A stretch of DNA of 7,903 nt from an uncultured Enterocloster sp. Its GTDB lineage: Bacteria; Bacillota; Clostridia; Lachnospirales; Lachnospiraceae. The DNA is taken from assembly GCA_944382045.1 (NCBI GenBank), contig CALWMT010000113.1, positions 1-7,903 of the forward strand, in the 5' to 3' direction. Positions within the stretch are counted from its first letter, which is position 1, and each line of letters opens with the position of its first letter. Under the pieces are notes generated by a model. The model did no database searches. It saw only the letters and a list, made by a program, of their open reading frames with translations, and was not told where the DNA came from. Below are positions 1 through 6,688 of this stretch, piece after piece. Position numbers and translations under genes: made by a program.

Positions 1-2601
1 AGCATGGGCTCCGACCTCTACACCTATGTGGACAATAAGATTGTACCGGAGATTGAAAAGCTCAGCTCCGTGGGCGAGGTGTCCCTGGCCGGCGGCCAGA
101 GCAGCTACGTGCGGGTAGAGCTGATGGCGGAAAAGCTGGAGCAGTACCATCTGTCCATGTCCCAGGTGGCCCAGATCGTGGGCGCGGCGGACTTCACGGT
201 ACCCGCCGGGGATGTAAATGTGGGCAGCCAGAACCTGGATGTAAGCGTGGCCAACGACTACGACAGCGTGGACAGCTTAAATGATATCGCCATCCCCCTG
301 CAGGACGGAAACATCATCCATCTGTCGGACATCGCCACCGTGTATCAGACTCAGGAGGAGGCAAGCTCCATCGGCCGCTACGACGGGGAGGACGTTATCT
401 CCATGTCCATCAGCAAGCAGCAGAGCGCCACGGCCATCGATGTGTCCGAGCAGGTTATGGCGGAGCTTGAGGAGCTGGAGCAGATGAACCCCTCCCTGCA
501 TTTTACGGTGATCAATGATTCCAGCGAGATGATAGAGGAGTCCATCAATGACGTGTTCCAGACCGTAGTCCTGGCAGTCCTTTTGGCGATGGTGGTTCTG
601 TGGCTCTTCTGCGGCGACCTACGGGCCTCTGTGATCATCGGTGCTTCCATCATAAGCTCCGTGGTTCTTGCCCTCATAAGCATCAGCGCCATGGGCTTCT
701 CGCTGAACGTTATCTCACTGACCTCCCTGGTATTCGGCGTGGGCATGATGGTGGATAACTCCATCAACGTGCTGGACGGCTGCTTCAGGGCCAAGGAGAA
801 GATGAATTACTATGACGCGGCCATTGAGGGAAGCCGGACCATGATCGGCGCCATCACCGGAGGTACAGTGACCAACTGTATCGTGTTTGTCCCCCTGCTT
901 CTTCTGCAGGGCATGACGGGCCAGCTCTTTACCCAGCTGTCCTGCACGATCATTTTCTGTCTGACCGCCTCTCTGTTCTCCGCGGTTACCATGGTGCCCC
1001 TGTGCTTCTATATGTGGCACCCCAAGGAGAATGAGCACGCCCCTGTAAACGGACTTCTCAAGGGAATGCAGAATTGGTACAGAGGCCATATGGGGAAAAT
1101 TATCCCTCAGACAAAAAAGGTGTTTACTACTACGATTCTGCTTTTGGTGCTCGCCTTTGGCCTTGCCACCCAGCTTGGCTTTGAGCTGATGCCGGCGGTG
1201 GACGAGGGAATCGTAGATATCAGTGTAGCCATGAAGCCGGGAACCACAGTAGAGAATGTAAATAAAAATGTGGCGGAGATTGAGGCCCTGGTGGCGAATG
1301 ACGAGGACCTTGACTATTATCTGCTCACATATGGCTCCAGCGGCCTGAGCATTTCCGGCGGCGATTCCGTGTCCATCACAGCCTACTTAAAGGACGACAG
1401 AAAGCGCTCCACCAACCGTGTGATCAATGAGTGGATGGAGGAAGCGGCCTACATGGAGAATGTGACCATCAGCATGGATCAGGGAAGCAGCACGGGAAGC
1501 ACCATGACCGGCGGACGCCAGATTGAGGTGGACCTCCAGAGCACGGACTACGATGCCCTGCGGGAGGAAACCAACCGCCTGGCAGATGCGCTGCGAAAGA
1601 GGGATGACGTTATCCAGGTGCACTCCTCCGTGGAGAACGCGGCCCCCATTCTCCGGGTGAATGTGGATCCGGTGAAGGCCCAGGCAGAGGGTCTGACCCC
1701 TGCCAGCATTGGCTCTACGGTATACAGCAATCTCAGCGGAATCACGGCATCCACCATCCGGGTGGATAACGAGGACATCGATGTGATCGTGGAGTTCGCT
1801 GAGGACAAATACGACACAGTGGCAAAGGTGGAGGGCATGCTCATCACCACGCCCGCGGGAACCCAGGTGCCTTTGGAAAACATGGCGGAAATCTATTACG
1901 AGGACAGCCCGCAGCAGATTGAGCGCAAGGATAAGGTCTACCAGGTTGCCATTACCATGCAGCCCAAGACCGGATATGAGGACACTGCGGAGATGGCGGT
2001 GAAGGAGTTTGTAAATGACTGGCAGTTTGGCCAGGGCGTATCCTCCGCTCCCAACGCCATTGACGAGAGTATGAACGAGGAGCTGGGCGCTCTGGGAGGC
2101 GCTTTGGTGACGGCAATTTTCCTGATCTTTATTGCCATGGCGATCCAGTTTGAGTCGCCCAAATATTCCCTGATGGTGATGGTAACCATCCCGTTCAGCC
2201 TGATCGGCGCCTTCGGCCTTCTGTTCTTGGCCAACAGCCCCATCAGCATGACCTCCATGCTTGGCTTCCTGATGATGGTGGGAAATGTTGTGAACGGCGG
2301 CATCCTTTATGTGGAGACAGCCAACCAGATGCGGGCGGAGATGCCCCTGGAGGACGCTCTGGTGGAGGCGGGCGCTATCCGTATGCGGCCCATCCTCATG
2401 ACGGTGACTATCACGGTGGTGTCCGAGCTGCCCAACGTCCTGGCGTTCGGAGAATCCGGCGAGACCATGCAGGGCTCAGCTCTTGTTAATGTGGGCGGGC
2501 TTATCGCTTCCACGGCGCTGATGCTTCTGATGATGCCCACCTTCTACCGGTTTGTGACCCGGATGGGAAGGAAGCGCGATGTTCCGCTTTTGGATGATTA
2601 A
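1..2601 (+). CDS. RND-family (AcrB/HAE1-like) efflux permease, 5'-truncated by window edge
   Basis: This is a proton-driven resistance-nodulation-division exporter of the cytoplasmic membrane; the substrate cannot be told. The frame is open from base 1 and ends at TAA 2599-2601, giving 866 visible residues. RND permeases of this type usually have about 1020-1050, so roughly 150-190 N-terminal residues (TM1 and the start of the first porter loop) lie upstream, and the ATG at base 4 is internal. Counting from base 1, the first extracytoplasmic loop runs to about residue 184, TM2-TM6 lie at about 185-340, TM7 at about 373-393, the second large loop at about 395-690, and TM8-TM12 at about 698-855. 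TM4 carries the family motif GMMVDNS with the proton-relay Asp at residue 252 and Asn where AcrB has its second Asp. TM10 reads VGNVVNGGI, with Asn where AcrB has its Lys. RMRPILMT (794-801) is conserved. Any membrane-fusion partner would be upstream. Transcription ends at the hairpin 37 bases downstream. The family call is very secure. Confidence 0.95.
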   Translation, partial: SMGSDLYTYVDNKIVPEIEKLSSVGEVSLAGGQSSYVRVELMAEKLEQYHLSMSQVAQIVGAADFTVPAGDVNVGSQNLDVSVANDYDSVDSLNDIAIPLQDGNIIHLSDIATVYQTQEEASSIGRYDGEDVISMSISKQQSATAIDVSEQVMAELEELEQMNPSLHFTVINDSSEMIEESINDVFQTVVLAVLLAMVVLWLFCGDLRASVIIGASIISSVVLALISISAMGFSLNVISLTSLVFGVGMMVDNSINVLDGCFRAKEKMNYYDAAIEGSRTMIGAITGGTVTNCIVFVPLLLLQGMTGQLFTQLSCTIIFCLTASLFSAVTMVPLCFYMWHPKENEHAPVNGLLKGMQNWYRGHMGKIIPQTKKVFTTTILLLVLAFGLATQLGFELMPAVDEGIVDISVAMKPGTTVENVNKNVAEIEALVANDEDLDYYLLTYGSSGLSISGGDSVSITAYLKDDRKRSTNRVINEWMEEAAYMENVTISMDQGSSTGSTMTGGRQIEVDLQSTDYDALREETNRLADALRKRDDVIQVHSSVENAAPILRVNVDPVKAQAEGLTPASIGSTVYSNLSGITASTIRVDNEDIDVIVEFAEDKYDTVAKVEGMLITTPAGTQVPLENMAEIYYEDSPQQIERKDKVYQVAITMQPKTGYEDTAEMAVKEFVNDWQFGQGVSSAPNAIDESMNEELGALGGALVTAIFLIFIAMAIQFESPKYSLMVMVTIPFSLIGAFGLLFLANSPISMTSMLGFLMMVGNVVNGGILYVETANQMRAEMPLEDALVEAGAIRMRPILMTVTITVVSELPNVLAFGESGETMQGSALVNVGGLIASTALMLLMMPTFYRFVTRMGRKRDVPLLDD

Positions 2602-2637
2602 AAAATATAGAGAGACGTGAGCGCCTGAAGCTTTTAT

Positions 2638-2694
2638 AAAGCAGAAAAACCGGAGCAGCGGCAGCGATGCCCGTTCCGGTTTTTCTGCTTTTTT
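2638..2694 (+). terminator. Strong intrinsic terminator after the RND gene
   Basis: A perfect 17-bp inverted repeat (left arm 2638-2654, right arm 2675-2691) encloses a 20-base loop and merges into a T-run at 2689-2694. The GC-rich part of the stem is CCGGA/TCCGG. The left arm contains A-runs, so weak termination of - strand transcription is also possible. The element begins 37 bases after the RND stop codon and lies just upstream of the dus promoter, so it separates two transcription units. Confidence 0.93.
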
Positions 2695-2730
2695 ACCTCG
2701 AAAACGCCGCCGCCGCAATGCAATGGGTTA

Positions 2731-2759
2731 TTTGCAATTTGCCTTCCCCGTGCTATAAT
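2731..2759 (+). promoter_or_regulatory. Sigma-A-type promoter for the dihydrouridine synthase gene
   Basis: The -35 box is TTTGCA at 2731-2736, then exactly 17 bases, then a perfect TATAAT at 2754-2759. A TG at 2751-2752 makes it an extended -10. Transcription should begin near 2766. The promoter sits between the RND terminator and the GTG start at 2800. The final A-T of the -10 box is part of an ATG at 2758 that opens the reading frame further upstream; that ATG would precede the transcript and cannot be used from this promoter. Confidence 0.85.
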
Positions 2760-2781
2760 GGGAATTCAGAGACGACAAGAC

Positions 2782-2787
2782 AAGGAG
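2782..2787 (+). promoter_or_regulatory. Ribosome binding site that decides the dus start
   Basis: AAGGAG lies 12 bases before GTG 2800, a slightly long but workable spacing. It is downstream of the predicted transcription start, unlike the in-frame ATG at 2758. The protein similarity to the Dus family (KFYLAPMEG) also begins immediately after this GTG. Confidence 0.65.
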
Positions 2788-2799
2788 ACTGAGCCCGCT

Positions 2800-3807
2800 G
2801 TGAAATTCTATCTGGCCCCTATGGAGGGCATAACCGGCTATATTTACAGAAACGCATACCACCGGTATTTCCGGCCCATGGACAAGTATTTTACCCCCTT
2901 CCTCTCGCCGGGGCAGGCGGGGGAGCTGCGGGACCGGGATGTAAAGGAGATCCTGCCGGAGAACAATCCAGGGCTCTGCCTGGTGCCCCAGCTTCTCACC
3001 AACCGAGCGGAGGCCTTTTTGGGAGCGGCCCGGCTGCTCGCCCAGTATGGATACCGGGAGGTGAATCTGAATCTGGGATGCCCTTCGGGCACGGTGGCGG
3101 CCAAGAAAAAGGGTGCGGGATTTTTGGGCTTTCCCGAGGAGCTGGACCAATTTTTGGAGGCGGTGTGCCGGGGAATGGAGGAGCTGGGCATGGAGCTCTC
3201 CATAAAGACGCGGCTCGGGAGACGGGAGCCGGAGGAATTTTCCGCTCTTCTTGAAATTTACAAAAAATACCCCATAAAGGAGCTGATCATCCACCCCAGG
3301 GTGCAGAAGGATTTTTATAAAAATACCCCCAATCTTGAGGCCTTTGCCCTGGGAATGGGGAAAAGCGCCTGCCCGGTGTGCTACAATGGGGATATCACCT
3401 CTGCAGGATCCCTGCAGGCAGTCAGTGCGCGCTTCCCCGAGCTGGACCGGGTGATGATCGGAAGGGGCGTGCTGGCGGATCCATTTCTCTTGGAGCGGGT
3501 GGAGGCAGCGGGCAAAGCCGTTTGCAGGGGGGACGGGGCGGACAGCGCAGCGCTTCCAGACTCCAAGGAGCAGAGAGAGCGCCTGCGCCGGTTCCACGAT
3601 GCGCTTTTTGGGGAATACCGCCGGGTCATGTCCGGGGACCGGAACGTGCTCTTTAAAATGAAGGAGCTGTGGTCCTATCTGATTTTGTGCTTTCAGGATG
3701 ACGGAAAGTATTTAAAGAAAATCGGGAAGGCCAGGACAGCGGGAGAGTACGAGGCTGCGGTGGCTGCAGTGTTCGGGGATTTGGAGATGCGGGCGGGCGG
3801 CCTTTGA
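2800..3807 (+). CDS. dus: tRNA-dihydrouridine synthase family protein
   Basis: This is a flavin (FMN)-dependent enzyme that reduces uridines in the D-loop region of tRNA to dihydrouridine with NADPH, in the cytoplasm; which uridine cannot be told. From GTG 2800 the protein has 335 residues, usual for the family. The N-terminal FMN-binding segment is YLAPMEG (4-10). The catalytic cysteine is C94 in NLNLGCPSG, followed by the KKKGAG segment. K136 (SIKTRLG) and H165 (IIHPRVQ) match flavin/tRNA-contact positions, and NGDI and MIGRGVLADP form the C-terminal phosphate-binding part of the TIM barrel. The remaining C-terminal part (from about residue 255) fits the helical tRNA-binding domain. Many Dus proteins read H-G-R-T where this one reads HPRV, so it is probably a divergent subgroup. 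It has its own promoter and appears to be transcribed alone or to run on toward the Gre gene. An ATG start at 2758 would add 14 unconvincing residues and overlaps the -10 box. Confidence 0.93.
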   Translation: MKFYLAPMEGITGYIYRNAYHRYFRPMDKYFTPFLSPGQAGELRDRDVKEILPENNPGLCLVPQLLTNRAEAFLGAARLLAQYGYREVNLNLGCPSGTVAAKKKGAGFLGFPEELDQFLEAVCRGMEELGMELSIKTRLGRREPEEFSALLEIYKKYPIKELIIHPRVQKDFYKNTPNLEAFALGMGKSACPVCYNGDITSAGSLQAVSARFPELDRVMIGRGVLADPFLLERVEAAGKAVCRGDGADSAALPDSKEQRERLRRFHDALFGEYRRVMSGDRNVLFKMKELWSYLILCFQDDGKYLKKIGKARTAGEYEAAVAAVFGDLEMRAGGL

Positions 3808-3836
3808 GGCGGGTGCGCCCCGCATAAAAAAGAGGG

Positions 3837-3861
3837 AGCCGGCAGAAGGGGACTGCCGGCT
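3837..3861 (+). terminator. Strong hairpin after dus, without a U-tract on the + strand
   Basis: A perfect 9-bp stem, AGCCGGCAG (3837-3845) with CTGCCGGCT (3853-3861), encloses a 7-base loop. It lies 29 bases after the dus stop. On the + strand it is followed by TAGGTATG rather than a T-run, so it is not a classical terminator in that direction. A run of six or more A lies a few bases upstream (about 3825-3831), so on the - strand the same hairpin would be followed by a T-rich tail, but no - strand gene is seen to need it. It may be a decayed or partial terminator, or an mRNA 3' stabilising structure. Confidence 0.4.
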
Positions 3862-3957
3862 TAGGTATGAAAAAGTGTTTTATGTAGGTAAAAGGTTTCT
3901 TGCCTTACGCTTATTACTATACAGGGAAATTATGACTAAAGTTTGAGCAGTACCTAA
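3861..3957 (+). repeat. TAGGTA direct repeat and TTAGGTA/TACCTAA inverted repeat upstream of the Gre gene
   Basis: TTAGGTA at 3861-3867 has its exact reverse complement TACCTAA at 3951-3957, and TAGGTA recurs at 3885-3890. Either upstream copy could pair with the downstream one, which would allow alternative long-range stems in a leader RNA, or the motif could be a protein-binding site. The rest of the 3808-4063 gap is AT-rich from about 3865 to 4008 and holds no convincing gene. I found no clear promoter in it; the best TTGAGC (3943) / TAAACA (3966) pair with 17-base spacing matches consensus poorly. Confidence 0.35.
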
Positions 3958-4063
3958 AAAATAAATAAACATTCGAAACATATTGTGAAAGAATTCTTAA
4001 ACAGTCCGTGAAGGCGGAGAAAAGGCCGGCTGTCCGGAACTGGCGGAAAGGAGAAGCGACAGC

Positions 4064-4567
4064 ATGTATGATAAGCTGACCCAAAAGGATATTGAAAAAA
4101 TGATGGAGGAGATCGAATACCGCAAGCTGGTGGTGCGCAAGGAGGCCCTGGAGGCTGTGAAGGAGGCCAGGGCCCAGGGAGATTTGAGTGAGAACTTTGA
4201 GTACAAGGCGGCAAAGCAGGACAAGAATCGGAACGAGAGCCGGATCCGCTATCTGGAGCGGATGATCAAGACGGCCTATGTTATCTCCGACGAGTCGAGG
4301 CCGGATGAGGCGGGCATCGGGGATCGGGTAGAGCTCTACATCCCGGAGGACGATGAGACAGAGACCTATAAGCTTGTGACAACTGTGCGGGGAAATTCCT
4401 TAAAGGGCCTGATCAGCATCGACTCACCCCTGGGGAAGGCGCTCAGAGGACGAAAAATTGGCGATAAGATCTATGTAAGGGTGAATGAAGCCTACGGCTA
4501 TGAGGCAGAGATACGCGCCATTGACAAGAGCGCAGAGGAAGAGGAGGAGAGTCTGCGCAAATATTAA
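4064..4567 (+). CDS. GreA/GreB-family transcription elongation (transcript cleavage) factor
   Basis: Gre factors insert a coiled-coil into the secondary channel of RNA polymerase and stimulate cleavage of backtracked RNA so that elongation can resume. The 167-residue protein has the usual Gre size (about 155-165). Residues 1-75 form the N-terminal antiparallel coiled-coil, with the diagnostic tip motif GDLSENFEYKAAK; the catalytic acids are D40 and E43, matching D41 and E44 of E. coli GreA. Residues from about 85 form the FKBP-like C-terminal domain with the conserved SPLGKAL...GDKI core. The protein ends in a highly acidic stretch (five consecutive Glu). AAAGGAG (4047-4053) lies 10 bases before the ATG. 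The MATE gene follows after 77 bases without a terminator, so the two may share a transcript. Clostridia often carry more than one Gre-like gene, so it is not assigned as the main greA. Confidence 0.92.
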   Translation: MYDKLTQKDIEKMMEEIEYRKLVVRKEALEAVKEARAQGDLSENFEYKAAKQDKNRNESRIRYLERMIKTAYVISDESRPDEAGIGDRVELYIPEDDETETYKLVTTVRGNSLKGLISIDSPLGKALRGRKIGDKIYVRVNEAYGYEAEIRAIDKSAEEEEESLRKY

Positions 4568-4644
4568 GGGAGGCAGGCCGCCTCTGGCGGGGCGGCATAT
4601 CCTTTGGAGGCAGACAGCGGGAATAGCGGAAAGGAAGGCACAAT

Positions 4645-5973
4645 ATGGCTGCAGTGAACATGACAGAAGGAAAAATAGGCCGGCACCTGATCAACTACTC
4701 GGTGCCCCTGATTCTGGGAAATTTGTTTCAGCTCACCTACAATGCAGTGGATTCCATCATTGCGGGGCGGTTTATTGGGAAGGAGGCCTTGGCGGCAGAG
4801 GGAACCGCCAGTCCGGTGATGAACATTGTCATCCTGGGTATCTCTGGGATTTGTATGGGAGCGTCAGTCCTCATGAGCGAATTCTATGGTGCAGGGCAGA
4901 AGGAAAAGCTTAAGCGCGAAATGTCCACCACCGTGCTCTTCGGGCTTTGGTTTTCCCTGGCCGTGGCGGCTCTGGGCGTTGTCTGTGCAAGGCCTCTGCT
5001 TGCGGCGCTTCAAGTGCCGCAGGAGCTTTTGGGCCTTGCGTCTGTGTACCTGTCCATTATTTTCCTGGGTGCGCCCTTTACCTATTTTTATAATGCGGTG
5101 TCCGCCGCGCTAAAGAGCGTGGGGGATTCCAAGACGCCGCTCAAGTTTCTGGCATTTTCCTCTATATTGAATGCAGTGCTGGATCTGATCTTTATCGGCG
5201 GTCTGGGCTTCGGCATTGTGTGCTCTGCTGTGACAACCGTGATTGCGGAGGCAGCCTCCGCCCTGCTCTGCATTGTCTATGTATATAGGAAAATCCCTAT
5301 GCTGCAGCTGCGCCGCGGTGAGTTTGCTGTCGACGGCGGACTTTTAAAAAAGACGCTGCGCTATGGCAGCATCACAGCCCTGCAGCAGTCCTGCCAGCCG
5401 ATCGGGAAGCTTCTCATTCAGGGGGCGGTAAATCCCCTGGGAGTGGATATGATCGCGGCCTTCAACGCGGTAAACCGCATCGACGATTACGCGTTCACTC
5501 CGGAGCAGAGCATTTCCCACGGGATCACCACCTTTGTGGCACAGAACCGGGGAGCAGGAAAAAGGGAGCGGATCCGGGCAGGCTTCCGGCGGGGGCTCAC
5601 CCTGGAATTCTGCTACTGGGTGCTTATCTGTCTGACAGTGACGATTTTCCGCAGGCCCCTGATGAGCCTGTTCGTGCCAGAGGGAAATGAGTCGATTGTG
5701 GGCCTGGGAAGCGGATACCTGGCTATGATGGCTGTATTTTACATTTTCCCGGCCTTCACCAACGGAATGCAGGGGTTCTTTCGGGGCATGGGGAATATGA
5801 GCATTACCCTTTTAGGCACCTTTATTCAGACCAGCCTGCGGGTGATTTTTGTGTATCTTTTGACGCCCCGCATCGGTCTGCCCGGCGTGGCCTATGCCTG
5901 CGCCATTGGCTGGAGCTTTATGCTTCTGGTGGAAATTCCCTATTACTTCTGGTTTATGAGAAAACAGGGCTGA
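4645..5973 (+). CDS. MATE-family multidrug/cation antiporter (first copy)
   Basis: This is an integral membrane exporter that uses a Na+ or H+ gradient to expel organic cations, drugs or metabolites. The 442 residues fit a complete MATE protein (about 440-460, 12 TM segments in two six-helix bundles). TM1 reads SVPLILGNLFQLTYNAVDSIIAGRF, with D36 matching the ion-coupling Asp of NorM. The TM2 region has ALAAEG where most relatives have ALAAVG. The second bundle starts near residue 235 with ITALQQS, and the repeat motif GITTFVAQNRGAGK follows. Where the second MATE in this window reads LPLQS, this one reads TPEQS, placing a Glu (E287) in or near a membrane helix. The start is ATG 4645 with AGGAAGG (4632-4638) 6 bases upstream; ATG 4660 is a less likely alternative. 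It probably forms an operon with the Gre gene. Confidence 0.95.
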   Translation: MAAVNMTEGKIGRHLINYSVPLILGNLFQLTYNAVDSIIAGRFIGKEALAAEGTASPVMNIVILGISGICMGASVLMSEFYGAGQKEKLKREMSTTVLFGLWFSLAVAALGVVCARPLLAALQVPQELLGLASVYLSIIFLGAPFTYFYNAVSAALKSVGDSKTPLKFLAFSSILNAVLDLIFIGGLGFGIVCSAVTTVIAEAASALLCIVYVYRKIPMLQLRRGEFAVDGGLLKKTLRYGSITALQQSCQPIGKLLIQGAVNPLGVDMIAAFNAVNRIDDYAFTPEQSISHGITTFVAQNRGAGKRERIRAGFRRGLTLEFCYWVLICLTVTIFRRPLMSLFVPEGNESIVGLGSGYLAMMAVFYIFPAFTNGMQGFFRGMGNMSITLLGTFIQTSLRVIFVYLLTPRIGLPGVAYACAIGWSFMLLVEIPYYFWFMRKQG

Positions 5974-6022
5974 CAGCAGGCAGCTGGCCTGCCGCGGGGC
6001 AGAAATCCAGGCCCTGCTTTTC
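5960..6022 (+). terminator. Possible weak terminator/structured 3' end after the first MATE
   Basis: An outer imperfect stem pairs GAAAACAGGGC (5960-5970) with GCCCTGCTTTTC (6011-6022), with one bulged base. Inside it a GCAGG/CCTGC hairpin can form (5976-5992). Only four T follow, inside the right arm, and the outer left arm overlaps the end of the MATE coding region. It may reduce read-through, but it is far from a textbook terminator. Confidence 0.25.
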
Positions 6023-6069
6023 ACTCGGCTGAAGAGAGGCAATATTCACAATCATTTTTCTGAAAAACA

Positions 6070-6098
6070 TTTACTTTAATGGAAATAAGTGTTAAAAT
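6070..6098 (+). promoter_or_regulatory. Extended -10 promoter for the small membrane protein / second MATE operon
   Basis: TTTACT (6070-6075) and TAAAAT (6093-6098) are 17 bases apart, with TG at 6090-6091 giving an extended -10. The predicted transcription start is near 6105, leaving a leader of about 45 bases before ATG 6151. A second, poorer -10-like TATAAA lies at 6104-6109. The gap 5974-6150 is AT-rich from about 6040 and contains no other gene. Confidence 0.65.
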
Positions 6099-6150
6099 TT
6101 TCTTATAAACAGAAAGATATTTGTGAATTTTGGAGGAGGTGCCAGCCGAG

Positions 6151-6657
6151 ATGTGGAGAAGACGATCGATAACATTTGCAGGAATGGAACGCTATGCTCT
6201 GGCGAATCCAGGGCTCACCAAGATTAAGCTGGCAGAGAACTATGCCCGGCAGGCGGGGATGGAAGCGTTTTTTAAGAAGACCTTCCGCCGGGCCGGGATC
6301 CTAGGCGCGGCAGTGCTCCTTCTGGTTTTGGCCGCCCTGTGGGGCGGCGGCGCCCGGATCGCCTCCCAGCAGAGGACGAATCGGGCAGAGCTGGCGGGCG
6401 GCATTCAGGAGATCATGGAGGCAGATGCATCCATCCAGGAGATACGCATGATGGACAGCACCCATTTTTACGTGTATCTGGACAGCGATGTGTGGGAGCG
6501 GTCTACCCAGCAGGAGAGAGCCGCATACTGTGAGACGCTGTCAGAGCGCCTGGAGGCCCAGTGCCGTGTGAATGGCTTTTTGGGCAGCAGGGAGACACTG
6601 CGGGTCTACTACTATAATGGGGATGGCAGGCTTTTAGCTTGGCCGGCAGATCACTAG
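6151..6657 (+). CDS. Unrecognised single-pass membrane protein
   Basis: I do not recognise this 168-residue protein. Residues 1-47 are basic and probably cytoplasmic (RRR near the start, then FFKKTFRR just before the membrane). One hydrophobic helix spans about 48-66 (GILGAAVLLLVLAALWGGG), and residues 69-168 are soluble and probably extracytoplasmic by the positive-inside rule. The outer part has mixed alpha/beta character, with a YVYLDSDVW strand-like stretch, an acidic helix (SERLEAQ) and RVYYYNGDG near the end. There is no lipobox or cleavable signal peptide. The start is ATG 6151, with GGAGGAGG (6132-6139) upstream; a TTG at 6130 in the same frame overlaps that site and is unlikely. The second MATE begins 31 bases after its stop with its own ribosome site, so the two are probably co-transcribed and may work together. 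That link is inference. Confidence 0.8.
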   Translation: MWRRRSITFAGMERYALANPGLTKIKLAENYARQAGMEAFFKKTFRRAGILGAAVLLLVLAALWGGGARIASQQRTNRAELAGGIQEIMEADASIQEIRMMDSTHFYVYLDSDVWERSTQQERAAYCETLSERLEAQCRVNGFLGSRETLRVYYYNGDGRLLAWPADH

Positions 6658-6688
6658 GAAGTATTACAGATTGGGAGGACAGCGGAAG

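Noticed and set aside
4..6. ATG at base 4 as the true start of the RND gene.
   Set aside because: The frame is open to base 1, the protein would lack TM1 and the start of the porter domain, and no ribosome site can be seen; the gene clearly begins before the window.
2728..3597. A 289-codon open frame on the - strand opposite dus.
   Set aside because: The + strand frame has clear Dus motifs, a promoter and a ribosome site. The - strand product shows low-complexity sequence and no recognisable domain.
3867..3890. Six-codon ORF (MKKCFM) upstream of the Gre gene as a possible leader peptide.
   Set aside because: There is no convincing ribosome binding site, no run of regulatory codons and no following terminator/antiterminator pair.
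3982..3999. Rex operator upstream of the Gre gene.
   Set aside because: Only the left half (TTGTGAA) fits; the right half TTCTTAA differs at two positions from the needed TTCACAA, and there is no matching promoter.
4575..4600. GC-rich hairpin between the Gre gene and the first MATE (CCGCC/GGCGG) as a terminator.
   Set aside because: The stem is only about 5 bp with no T-run, so it does not separate the two genes.
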